This document shows positions 9,405 through 16,765 of a stretch of DNA of 64,000 nt, in pieces. The notes beneath the pieces were generated by a model, which was given only the letters and a program-made list of their open reading frames with translations, was not told the origin of the DNA and ran no database searches. Every line of letters starts with the position of its first letter. The first letter of the stretch is position 1. The translations under genes and the position numbers were made by a program. The DNA comes from Mycobacterium parascrofulaceum ATCC BAA-614. Lineage in GTDB: Bacteria; Actinomycetota; Actinomycetes; Mycobacteriales; Mycobacteriaceae. Location of the stretch: NCBI RefSeq assembly GCF_000164135.1, contig NZ_GG770555.1:615639-679638 (forward strand), read 5' to 3'.

Positions 9405-10061
9405 GTGGGTTTACTCATCCGGTTGGCCGAGCTGTTGATCGTGATCCTGCCCCTGGCCGGTGCCACCGTCGCCGCGGTGCGCGCGTTCGGCGCCAATCGC
9501 CGCCGGCCCGCGCCGCAGCCGCGTGCCGACCGGGCCGAAGCCCCGCCGACCGGAGACCATCACGTCGCACAATGGGCCTCCCTGCGCCGGGTCATCGAGG
9601 AGCACAGCCGCACCGACGGGCGCTGGCTCGAGTACGAACTCGACGTGGCCAAGCTGCTCGACTTCCCGCTCATGACGGACATGCGCGACCCGCTCACGAT
9701 CGCGTTCCACAAGGCCAAGCTCCGAGCCGACTTCTTGCGGCCCGTCAAGGCCGAAGACCTCCTCGACGATCGCGAATCCGCCGCGCAATACCGGGCGGCC
9801 GTCGAGGACTACGTGACCGCCTTCAACGCCGCCGAGACGGAAGCGCGGCGCCGGCGCCGCAGCGACTTCTCCCGGCCGGACCAACAGCGCATCGCGCGGG
9901 CCGAAAACCTGCTACGGGTGGCGTCGGACACCGCCGCGACCGCACAGGAACGTCGGCACGCCTACGACTTCGCCCGCAGAGAACTCGAGGGGCTGGTCGT
10001 GCTACCCGCCACGACGCAGGCGCGCCTCGAGCGCGGGATTTCCGGCGAGCTAGAGAGTTAG
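9405..10061 (+). CDS. Membrane-anchored conserved hypothetical protein
   Basis: A 218-residue protein from the GTG at 9405. Residues 3-24 form one hydrophobic anchor (LIRLAELLIVILPLAGATVAA). The rest is a charged, largely helical cytosolic domain, with the block LEYELDVAKLLDFPLMTDMRDP near residues 75-95. Upstream in-frame ATGs (9297, 9342) would add a basic, non-conserved leader, so they are not used. I recognise it only as the kind of conserved mycobacterial hypothetical protein with no assigned function. It is divergent from the BASS transporter. Confidence 0.6.
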   Translation: MGLLIRLAELLIVILPLAGATVAAVRAFGANRRRPAPQPRADRAEAPPTGDHHVAQWASLRRVIEEHSRTDGRWLEYELDVAKLLDFPLMTDMRDPLTIAFHKAKLRADFLRPVKAEDLLDDRESAAQYRAAVEDYVTAFNAAETEARRRRRSDFSRPDQQRIARAENLLRVASDTAATAQERRHAYDFARRELEGLVVLPATTQARLERGISGELES

Positions 10062-10076
10062 GCCGCCGGACCGCGG

Positions 10077-10103
10077 CCGGTAGCCGATGACCGGTAGCGA
10101 TGA
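10077..10103. repeat. Short imperfect direct repeat
   Basis: CCGGTAGCCGATGA is followed directly by CCGGTAGCGATGA, a tandem repeat differing by one base deletion. It lies in the 129-base gap before the SpoIIAA-like gene and could be a protein-binding site or chance slippage. Confidence 0.3.
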
Positions 10104-10190
10104 CCTTCGCCTCTTACCCGTTGTGTGCCGGTGGCGGCACCATGGCCGCGTACGCCACCCGGAAGACCAGCGAGCCGCTAGGAGCACGCC

Positions 10191-10556
10191 ATGATCGAAT
10201 ACGACCTGGACACCGAGCATTCGATCCTGGAAGTGCGACCGAAGGCCGCGCTCGACAAGAGCGATTTCGACGAACTCGCCAAGGCCGTCGATCCTCAGAT
10301 CGCGGCGAAGGGCGACCTCGCCGGCCTCATCATCAGCGCGGCGTCGTTCCCCGGCTGGGACAGCTTCGGGGCGATGGTCACTCACTTACGCTTCATTCGC
10401 GACCACCAAAAGCACATCAAGAAGATCGCGGTGGTCACCGACTCGCCGCTGGGGGACGTCGCCGAACATCTGACCGCACACTTCGTGGCGGCCGAAATCC
10501 GGCACTTTCCCGCCGGTCAAATCGATCGGGCGCGACAGTGGATCAACGGCTCCTGA
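10191..10556 (+). CDS. SpoIIAA-like (STAS superfamily) protein
   Basis: A 121-residue single-domain protein of the SpoIIAA-like family (formerly DUF3478), with alternating strands and helices: MIEYDLDTEHSILEVRP, then KSDFDELAKAVDPQI, GLIISAASFPGWDSFGAMVTH, and HIKKIAVVTDSPLGDVAEHL. Family members have a CRAL-TRIO/STAS-like fold and may bind small hydrophobic ligands. No serine phosphorylation site typical of true anti-anti-sigma factors is obvious. TAGGAG lies about 6 bases ahead of the ATG. Single gene on the plus strand. Confidence 0.75.
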   Translation: MIEYDLDTEHSILEVRPKAALDKSDFDELAKAVDPQIAAKGDLAGLIISAASFPGWDSFGAMVTHLRFIRDHQKHIKKIAVVTDSPLGDVAEHLTAHFVAAEIRHFPAGQIDRARQWINGS

Positions 10557-10695
10557 TCGCTTGCGGCTGGGCTCAACTCGGGGCGCGAAGCGACGCGACC
10601 GGCGGGCGAGTTCTTCGACGAGGCGACGATGGCACGGGTCGCGGCGGTTCCGCCAGCCGGCCGCCCCTGACCGCGGCGCGTGTCACGATGCTCCG

Positions 10696-11469
10696 ATGAC
10701 CGCGACTCCCGACCCGCCTTTGGCCGGACCCGGCGGATGCGAGGGCCTCGCGGGATTTCCGATCACGCCGCCACCGCTGCGCGGGCCCGTTACGTTCGAC
10801 CAGCGCTGGCGCGATCTGACCTTTCTGCACTGGCCGGTGCGGCCCGCCACCGTCGAAACCATGTACCCACCGGGCACCCGGCCCGACGTCTTCGCCGACG
10901 GAATGACGTACGTCGGTTTGGTCCCGTTTGTCATGGACAGCACCAAAGTCGGCTCCTCGCTTCGGCTTCCGTACTTCGGCAGCTTCCCCGAGACCAACGT
11001 CCGGCTCTACTCCGTCGACGGCTCCGGCCGGCACGGTGTGCTGTTCCGGTCGCTGGAGACGGCGCGGCTGGCCGTCGTGCCGGTCGCCCGGGCCGTCCTC
11101 GGCGTCCCGTACACCTGGGCGGCGATGCGGGCGACCCGGCACGGCGACCGCGTCGCGTATGCCAGCGTGCGCCGCTGGCCCCGCCGCGGCGTGCGCTGCC
11201 GCATCGAGGTCGCCGTCGGCGCCCCCGTGGAACCGACGCCGCTGGAAGTGTGGCTCACCGCCCGATGGGGCGCGCACACCCGCAAGGCCGGCCGGACCTG
11301 GTGGATACCGAACGAGCACGAAACCTGGCCGTTGCGGGCGGCCGACATCGTCGAGCTGGACGACGAGCTGGTGGCGGCCGCGTCGGTGCGGCCCGCCGGC
11401 GAGCGGCTGCGCGCGCTCTTTTCGCCCGGCGTGCGAACGCGCTTCGGCCGCCCGAGCCGCGTCGCATAG
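10696..11469 (+). CDS. DUF2071 (YqjF family) protein
   Basis: A 257-residue protein of the DUF2071/YqjF family, which shares the acetoacetate-decarboxylase-like fold. Recognisable blocks are FDQRWRDLTFLHWPV near residue 33, PPGTRPDVFADGMTYVGLVPF, and the FPETNVRLYS and TWAAMRATR segments. The ATG at 10696 is preferred over an upstream in-frame start because it opens just before the conserved region and is not overrun by the previous gene. Its stop (11467-11469) directly abuts the stop of the converging SDR gene. The enzymatic role is unknown. Confidence 0.75.
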   Translation: MTATPDPPLAGPGGCEGLAGFPITPPPLRGPVTFDQRWRDLTFLHWPVRPATVETMYPPGTRPDVFADGMTYVGLVPFVMDSTKVGSSLRLPYFGSFPETNVRLYSVDGSGRHGVLFRSLETARLAVVPVARAVLGVPYTWAAMRATRHGDRVAYASVRRWPRRGVRCRIEVAVGAPVEPTPLEVWLTARWGAHTRKAGRTWWIPNEHETWPLRAADIVELDDELVAAASVRPAGERLRALFSPGVRTRFGRPSRVA

Positions 11470-12240
11470 CTACGGGCAGGTGTATCCGCCGTCGATCACG
11501 ATGTCGGAGCCGGTCATGTAGCTGGAGGCCTCGCTGGCGAGGTAGAGGTACAGGCCGGTGAGTTCCTCGGGGCGGCCGATCCGCCCGAGCGGTATCTTCG
11601 GCTCCCACAGGCGGTGGTATTCGGTCAACGGCTCCACGAGTTCGGTGAGAATGTAGCCCGGGCTGACGCTGTTGACCCGGATGTTGTGCGGCGCGAATTC
11701 GACGGCCATGGCCTTGGTCAGGTGGATCACGGCCGCTTTGGACGCGCAGTAGTGACCCACTTGCTGCGGGACGTTGATGATGTGACCCGACATCGAGGCC
11801 GTGGTGATGATGGCGCCGCCGTGACCCTGCCGGACCATCGACCTGGCGGCCGCTTGCGCGGTGAGGAAAACGCCTGTGACATTGGTTTTCTGGATGCCCT
11901 CGAACTCGTCGAGCGACATGTCGAGCATCCCGTTCACGGTGATGCCGCCGGCGTTGCAGACCGCGATGTCGACGCCGCCCAGCTCCCCGGTGACCCGCTC
12001 GAGCATGTCGGTCACCTGGTCGGGTTGCGTCACGTCGCAGACGATCGGCACCACCTTGCCCTCGCCGTCCGCCGCGATCTCGCGGGCCACCCGCTCCAGA
12101 CCGTCGGCGCGCCGCGCGGCGATGGCCACGTCGGCACCCGCTTGCAGGTAGGCCTGCGCCACCTCCTTGCCGATGCCGCTGGAGGCCCCCGTTATCAGGG
12201 CGCGCTTGCCGCGCAGATCGAACAACTTCAAGACGTTCAT
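11470..12240 (-). CDS. Short-chain dehydrogenase/reductase (SDR)
   Basis: A 256-residue classical SDR, expected to oxidise or reduce an alcohol/ketone with NAD(P). The nucleotide motif TGASSGIG is at residues 17-24, CNAGG near 95-99, and the catalytic YxxxK is Y164-K168 with serines at 148-151. It reads divergently from a SnoaL-like gene across a 54-base gap that carries a KstR-like palindrome. That suggests a role in sterol or steroid side-branch metabolism, but the substrate is inferred from context only. Confidence 0.88.
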   Translation of the reverse strand: MNVLKLFDLRGKRALITGASSGIGKEVAQAYLQAGADVAIAARRADGLERVAREIAADGEGKVVPIVCDVTQPDQVTDMLERVTGELGGVDIAVCNAGGITVNGMLDMSLDEFEGIQKTNVTGVFLTAQAAARSMVRQGHGGAIITTASMSGHIINVPQQVGHYCASKAAVIHLTKAMAVEFAPHNIRVNSVSPGYILTELVEPLTEYHRLWEPKIPLGRIGRPEELTGLYLYLASEASSYMTGSDIVIDGGYTCP

Positions 12241-12269
12241 GCGATATCCCTATTCAGACGAGCCGTAAC

Positions 12270-12283
12270 GGAAACACGTTCTA
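12270..12283. promoter_or_regulatory. KstR-like operator between SDR and SnoaL genes
   Basis: The 14-mer GGAAACACGTTCTA fits the KstR consensus TnnAACnnGTTnnA in every fixed position except the first base. Read on the other strand it is TAGAACGTGTTTCC. Its right edge overlaps a TAGTGT -10 box (12282-12287) that ends seven bases before the SnoaL ATG, so bound repressor would block that promoter. KstR is the TetR repressor of cholesterol catabolism in mycobacteria. Confidence 0.5.
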
Positions 12284-12294
12284 GTGTGTCCGCC

Positions 12295-12771
12295 ATGGGC
12301 AAATTCACCAGGGCCGAAATCGAGCAAGCCGTCGAAAACTACACGCGGGTGGTGGAGGGGTGCAGCGCCTCGGGCGACTGGCGACCCTTCGCGGATCTCT
12401 TCACCGAGGATGTTGTCTACACCGAACATCACTACGGGGTGTTTCACGGCCGCGAGGCCGTGCGGGACTGGATCGTCGCCGTCATGGCGCCGTTCCCGCA
12501 CATGCGATTTCCGTCCGATTGGACCGCCTATGACGAGGACAACGACGCCGTCGTCGTGATGATCAAGAATCTGCTCGACCACCCGACGGATCCCCAGGGG
12601 GAACCTTTTTGGTTCCCGAACTGGACCCGGCTGGTCTACGCCGGGGACGGTTTGTTCTCCAGCGAGGAGGACATCTACAACCCGAACCGGGACGCCCCCG
12701 GTGTGGTGGCCGCCTGGCTACAGGCCGGCGGCCGGCTCGAGTCCGAGGAGATCCTGCAGCCGGGCGCCTGA
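12295..12771 (+). CDS. SnoaL/NTF2-like protein
   Basis: A 158-residue NTF2-fold protein of the SnoaL-like/ketosteroid-isomerase superfamily. The N-terminal helix (RAEIEQAVENYTRVVEGC) leads into FADLFTEDVVYTEHHYGVFHGREAVRDWI, the usual core. Such proteins are isomerases, dehydratases or hydrolases of small molecules, often steroids or polyketides. The ATG at 12295 follows a TAGTGT -10 box by seven bases (leaderless). The KstR-like site and the divergent SDR make a steroid-related reaction plausible. Confidence 0.75.
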   Translation: MGKFTRAEIEQAVENYTRVVEGCSASGDWRPFADLFTEDVVYTEHHYGVFHGREAVRDWIVAVMAPFPHMRFPSDWTAYDEDNDAVVVMIKNLLDHPTDPQGEPFWFPNWTRLVYAGDGLFSSEEDIYNPNRDAPGVVAAWLQAGGRLESEEILQPGA

Positions 12772-12789
12772 GCGGTCGCCACCTGGTGC

Positions 12790-13533
12790 CTAGGCGGACG
12801 ACAGGTCCGGCTGCCGCCCGCGGCGCCGCGACCGCACGGCCGCCAGCGCCTGTTCCCACGCCAGCAGCGTGGCGGCCTTCAGGTTGGCCGGCTTCACACT
12901 CTCCTTGGACAGCAGCGCGGTTGCCGCCGCCTTCGTGGTGGCCGACGCCTTCGACATGTGGCCGGAGTCGAACGGCGGCTGCGGATCGTATTCGAGCGCG
13001 AGTTGGATTGCCTTGGCGCGGTTTTCGCCGCCGATTTGCCCGGCCAGCCAGAAGGCGAGGTCGAGTCCCGCGGAAACGCCCGCGCTGGTGACGATGTCGT
13101 CTTCATGCACCACGCGCTCGTCGGCCACCGGGACAGCGCCGAACGCCTTCAGCGCGGGAATGGTCAGCCAGTGCGACGTCGCCCGCCGCCCGTCGAGCAG
13201 GCCGGCGGCGGCCAGGATCACCGAACCCGAGCACACCGACGTCGTCCATCGGGCGGTCCGATGGGCCCGCCGCAGCCAGTCCAGCAGCGCCTCGTCCCGG
13301 GCATGCACCGGCGTCGACGGGCCGCCCGGCACGAGAATCACGTCGGGCGAAGGGGTTTCGGCCAGCGAGTGGGTGGCCCCGATGACCAGCACGCCCGAGT
13401 CCGCGGTGATCGGCCCCGTCTGGTGCCAGACGAACCGCACCTCGGCGTCCGGCAGGTTGCGCAGCACCTCGTACGGGCCGATCATGTCGAGCGCGGTGAA
13501 TCCCGGATACGTCACGATCGCGATCTGCGTCAT
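12790..13533 (-). CDS. DJ-1/PfpI family protein (isonitrile-hydratase-like)
   Basis: A 247-residue class-I glutamine-amidotransferase-like protein of the DJ-1/PfpI group. It opens with IAIVTYPGFTALDMIGPYEVL, has LVPGGPS near residue 68, and carries the nucleophile elbow SVCSGS with Cys101, followed by LLDGRRATSHW. This layout is that of isonitrile hydratase (InhA) relatives. The about 50-residue C-terminal extension is Lys/Ala rich. It lies 19 bases downstream of the GlxA-type regulator on the same strand and is probably co-transcribed with it. Confidence 0.8.
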   Translation of the reverse strand: MTQIAIVTYPGFTALDMIGPYEVLRNLPDAEVRFVWHQTGPITADSGVLVIGATHSLAETPSPDVILVPGGPSTPVHARDEALLDWLRRAHRTARWTTSVCSGSVILAAAGLLDGRRATSHWLTIPALKAFGAVPVADERVVHEDDIVTSAGVSAGLDLAFWLAGQIGGENRAKAIQLALEYDPQPPFDSGHMSKASATTKAAATALLSKESVKPANLKAATLLAWEQALAAVRSRRRGRQPDLSSA

Positions 13534-13552
13534 TGGGTGCCGTCCTTTCTGG

Positions 13553-14512
13553 TCAGGCGAAGGCTTTGCGGTATTGGTCGGGCGGGATGCCGACCCGGCG
13601 AAGGAAGTTGCGCCGCATCGTTTCCGCCGTACCGAAGCCGCAGCGGGTAGCGATCGCGACGACGGTGTCGTCGGTCTCCTCCAACTGCCGGCGCGCGGCC
13701 TCGGTGCGGATCCGCTCGACGTATTGGCCGGGCGCCTCGCCGACCTCGGCGGTGAACACGCGGGTGAAGTGGCGCGGGCTCATCGCCGCCCGGCGGGCCA
13801 GCTCGTCGATGCTGTGCTCGCTGCCGGGTTCCGCCTCGATCGCCTCCTGCACCGCGCGGATCGAATTCCGTTTGGCGCGCGGCATCCACACCGGCGCCGC
13901 GAACTGCGTCTGCCCGCCGGGGCGGCGCAGGTACAGCACCAGCCAGCGGGCGACGGTCTGTGCGACCTCGGTGCCATGGTCGTCCTCGACCAGCGAGAGC
14001 GCCAGGTCGATCCCCGCGGTGACGCCCGCGGCCGTCCACACGGCATCCGAGCTCCGGACGAAGATCGGATCGGCGTCGACGTCGATCGCCGGGAACTCGC
14101 GGGCCAGCCGGTCGGCGAACGCCCAGTGCGTGGTCACCCGGCGCCCGTCCAGCAGCCCCGCCTCGGCGGCCAGGAATGCGCCGGTGCAGACCGTGACCAC
14201 GCGGCGGGCCGCTCCCGCGACGGCTTTGATCCAGCCGATCAGCTCGGCATCCGACCGCGCCGCGTCGACGCCCCCGCCGCCGGGCAGCACGACCGTGTCA
14301 ATCTTCTCACTGGGGTCCCCGGGTTCCGGCAGCGGCGCCGCGACGAAGGCCAGGCCGGTCGGCGTCGCCACGGGCCGGCCGCCGACCGAGGCCACGACGA
14401 CGTCGTAGCCGCCCCCGGTGAGGAGCGCCGCGCCGGTGAAGACGTCGTGCGGTCCCACCACGTCGAGCCCCTGCACGCCGGGGAAACCGGCGATGACCAC
14501 CTTGCGAGCCAT
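13553..14512 (-). CDS. GlxA-family transcriptional regulator (DJ-1 domain + AraC HTH)
   Basis: A 319-residue regulator. The N-terminal DJ-1/PfpI-like domain (residues 1-200) has VLPGGGG near residue 75 and VCTGAF with Cys109. The C-terminal AraC/XylS double HTH (about residues 225-315) includes HSIDELARRAAMSPRHFTRVF and VAIATRCGFGTAETMRRNFLRRVGIPPDQYR. It should sense a small molecule or redox signal and bind DNA. The adjoining DJ-1 enzyme gene is its likely target, and tpx, divergent 109 bases away, is a second candidate. Confidence 0.85.
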   Translation of the reverse strand: MARKVVIAGFPGVQGLDVVGPHDVFTGAALLTGGGYDVVVASVGGRPVATPTGLAFVAAPLPEPGDPSEKIDTVVLPGGGGVDAARSDAELIGWIKAVAGAARRVVTVCTGAFLAAEAGLLDGRRVTTHWAFADRLAREFPAIDVDADPIFVRSSDAVWTAAGVTAGIDLALSLVEDDHGTEVAQTVARWLVLYLRRPGGQTQFAAPVWMPRAKRNSIRAVQEAIEAEPGSEHSIDELARRAAMSPRHFTRVFTAEVGEAPGQYVERIRTEAARRQLEETDDTVVAIATRCGFGTAETMRRNFLRRVGIPPDQYRKAFA

Positions 14513-14572
14513 GGACTCAAGTGTTCGGCACCGCAGGCGTGTCGTCTACGCCATGCAACCCACCAATTAGGA

Positions 14573-14590
14573 CATGGGACCTGGCCCATG
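14573..14590. promoter_or_regulatory. Inverted repeat between glxA-like gene and tpx
   Basis: CATGGG and CCCATG are separated by six bases (ACCTGG), 32 bases before the tpx ATG and about 60 bases before the GlxA-type start. It is a candidate operator in a divergent promoter region. Confidence 0.35.
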
Positions 14591-14621
14591 GCGGCCGCGA
14601 CGGGCTTGGCAGACTGTCGGC

Positions 14622-15116
14622 ATGGCACAGATAACGTTGCGTGGAAATCCGATCAACACCGTCGGCGAGCTGCCTGCCGTCGGATCTTCGGCGCCGGCCT
14701 TCACCCTGACGGGCGGCGATCTGGGGGCGGTCAGTAGCGACCAGCTCGACGGTAAAGCCGTGGTGCTCAACATCTTCCCGTCCGTGGACACGCCGGTCTG
14801 CGCGGCGAGCGTCCGGATCTTCAACGAGCGCGCCGCCGCCGGCGGCGCCACGGTGGTGTGCGTGTCGAAGGACCTGCCGTTCGCGTTCGCGCGGTTCTGC
14901 GGGGCGGAGGGCATCGAGAACGTCACGACGGCGTCGGCGTTCCGCAGCAGCTTCGGCGAGGACTACGGCGTCACCCTCAAGGACGGCCCGATGGCCGGGC
15001 TGCTCGCCCGGGCGATCGTGGTGGTCGGCCCCGACGGCAAGGTCACCTACACGGAGCTGGTCCCGGAGATCGCCCAGGAGCCCAACTACGACGCGGCGCT
15101 GGCCGCGGCGGGCTGA
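14622..15116 (+). CDS. tpx: Thiol peroxidase Tpx
   Basis: A 164-residue atypical 2-Cys peroxiredoxin that reduces peroxides with thioredoxin as electron donor in the cytosol. The peroxidatic cysteine is Cys60 in SVDTPVCAASVR and the resolving cysteine is Cys93 in FARFCGAEGIEN, the same numbering as in the M. tuberculosis enzyme. The C-terminal blocks DYGVTLKDGPMAGLLARA and YTELVPEIAQEPNY are diagnostic. The ATG at 14622 matches the known N-terminus MAQITLRGNPI. It is divergent from the GlxA-type regulator. Confidence 0.97.
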   Translation: MAQITLRGNPINTVGELPAVGSSAPAFTLTGGDLGAVSSDQLDGKAVVLNIFPSVDTPVCAASVRIFNERAAAGGATVVCVSKDLPFAFARFCGAEGIENVTTASAFRSSFGEDYGVTLKDGPMAGLLARAIVVVGPDGKVTYTELVPEIAQEPNYDAALAAAG

Positions 15117-15290
15117 CCTCGGCTAATCGGCCCCGCGTAGAGAGCGGCCGTCGGGCGTGCGTCGCGACGTACCGGCGTCCGCCATCTTGGGCTGTCCCAA
15201 CGCGCCGGACGCGTGTCAGCCTGACCCTTCCACCGCTCGGGGGTGATCGGGCCGGCGGCAAAGTCAAGGACTGACAAGGTCGTCTCGACG

Positions 15291-16247
15291 TCAGGAGCCG
15301 CCCGAGCTAGGTCCGAGTCGATCCGCGGCCCCCGCCAGCGCTTCGCGGCACCCCGCCCACATCCCCTCGATGATGTCGGCGGCCGGCGGGAGGTCCTGGA
15401 TCCGCCCGGCCACCTGCCCGGTGTTCGCGACGCTGGCGTCCAAGTCCCCGTCGAAATAAAGTCGCTGCACCCGTTGCAGCGCAGCGGCACCGTCGCCGGA
15501 AGACGCTGCGGCGTCCAGCCTCTCGGCGGCGGCCGTCCGGATGACCCGCATCATGCGTGTGCCGTCGAGGGGGAGCAGCACGGTGGACGTCTCGTCGGCC
15601 GCGACCACCGCGCTCTTGAGGTTGCCGTGCACCGGGGAATCGGCCGATGCGAGCAGCCGCGTGCCCATTTGCACGCCCTCGGCGCCGAGCACCAGGGCGG
15701 CGGCCATCGACCGCGCGTCGCAGATTCCTCCCGCGGCCACGATCGGTACGCCGGCGTGCGCGGCGACCAACGGCAGCAACACCATGGTCGACGCACCGAA
15801 TCGGTTCTTGAACCCGCCACCTTCGACGCCCTCCACCACGAGCCCGTCCACCCCGGCGTCGATCGCTTTGCGCGCCGCCGCAAGGGTGCCGACCACGTGG
15901 AAGACGGTGATGCCGGCATCGTGGAGGCGGGCGGTGAACAGCGCCGGATCACCGGCGGAGGTGGTGACGAACCGAATGTCGTTGGCGACAAGAAGATCCA
16001 CCGTGGCCGGGTCGCGGTTCATGATCAGCGCGATGTTGGCGCCCACCGGCCGGTCGGTGAGATCCCGGACCCGCCGGAGATCGGCCCGGCCCTGCTCGGA
16101 GGTGGTCTCGATGATGCCCAGCGCGCCGGCGTTGGACACGGCCGCGGCCAGCTGGGCGCCGGCGATGTAGGTCATCGGCGCCTGGATGATCGGGATGTCG
16201 ATCCGCGCGAGTTCGCAGACCCGGTTGGGTGCGGTGCCCGTAATCAT
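15291..16247 (-). CDS. Nitronate monooxygenase / 2-nitropropane dioxygenase family
   Basis: A 318-residue FMN TIM-barrel enzyme. Typical blocks are IDIPIIQAPMTYIAGAQLAAAVSNAGALG at the start, HVVGTLAAARKAIDAGVDGLV mid-protein, the glycine phosphate-binding loop VEGVEGGGF, and VAAGGICDARSMAAALVLGAEGVQMGT. It oxidises nitronates or related compounds, and the natural substrate is uncertain. The ATG at 16247 overlaps the stop of the upstream NYN gene by four bases (ATGA), indicating translational coupling. The 174 bases between it and tpx (convergent) hold no gene that I can support. Confidence 0.88.
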   Translation of the reverse strand: MITGTAPNRVCELARIDIPIIQAPMTYIAGAQLAAAVSNAGALGIIETTSEQGRADLRRVRDLTDRPVGANIALIMNRDPATVDLLVANDIRFVTTSAGDPALFTARLHDAGITVFHVVGTLAAARKAIDAGVDGLVVEGVEGGGFKNRFGASTMVLLPLVAAHAGVPIVAAGGICDARSMAAALVLGAEGVQMGTRLLASADSPVHGNLKSAVVAADETSTVLLPLDGTRMMRVIRTAAAERLDAAASSGDGAAALQRVQRLYFDGDLDASVANTGQVAGRIQDLPPAADIIEGMWAGCREALAGAADRLGPSSGGS

Positions 16248-16657
16248 GAACCCCGCGGATCGATGAGGTCGCGGAAGCCCGCGGCGGGGTGAACCGCCGC
16301 GCCCAGGCCGACCACGCGGTCGGTGAGCCCCCTGTCCGACGTCACCACCCGAATGTCGTGTGGGCGGGGATCGGCTTGGACGCGACGGACGATCTCGTCG
16401 TCGGCCGAGTTCGCAGCCGCTTGGGGCGCATAGGCGACCTCGATCACCGACGCGGTGATGGCGGTCGACGGCGGCCGCTCGAACACGACCGTCACGGAGT
16501 CTGACTGGGTGGCAGCCCATCGGTCGAGGCGGTCCACCAGCACGACCATGGCGCGGCCGCGGTCCTTCCACCAACCGTCCGGGCGGCTCCCGATCACATT
16601 CATGCCGTCCACGATCCACCGCACGCCCTTACGGTAGGGCGGCGTTTCGCCGTGCAA
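16244..16657 (-). CDS. NYN-domain (PIN-like) RNA-binding/nuclease protein
   Basis: A 137-residue protein with the NYN/YacP-like PIN fold: VRWIVDGMNVIGSRPDGWW at the start (the first acidic residue is the Asp in VDGMN), SVTVVFERPP, SADDEIVRRVQAD and IRVVTSDRGLTDRV, which carry the conserved acidic residues of a metal-dependent ribonuclease site. Its likely substrate is RNA. It is the first gene of a two-gene unit with the nitronate monooxygenase and overlaps it by ATGA. The functional link between the two is not obvious. Confidence 0.8.
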   Translation of the reverse strand: MHGETPPYRKGVRWIVDGMNVIGSRPDGWWKDRGRAMVVLVDRLDRWAATQSDSVTVVFERPPSTAITASVIEVAYAPQAAANSADDEIVRRVQADPRPHDIRVVTSDRGLTDRVVGLGAAVHPAAGFRDLIDPRGS

Positions 16658-16765
16658 ACCACCACCCCGCGTTCAGCGGCGATTTCATTCTTTTCGACCT
16701 CAAGTCGTTGGTACGGTCACCGATGTCAGTTTCCGCGGATGCGGTCGCACAGTTGGGACAGGTGA

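Noticed and set aside
14573..14590. DosR box upstream of tpx
   Set aside because: The repeat shares GGGAC with the DosR consensus but the second half does not fit. Kept only as a generic inverted repeat.
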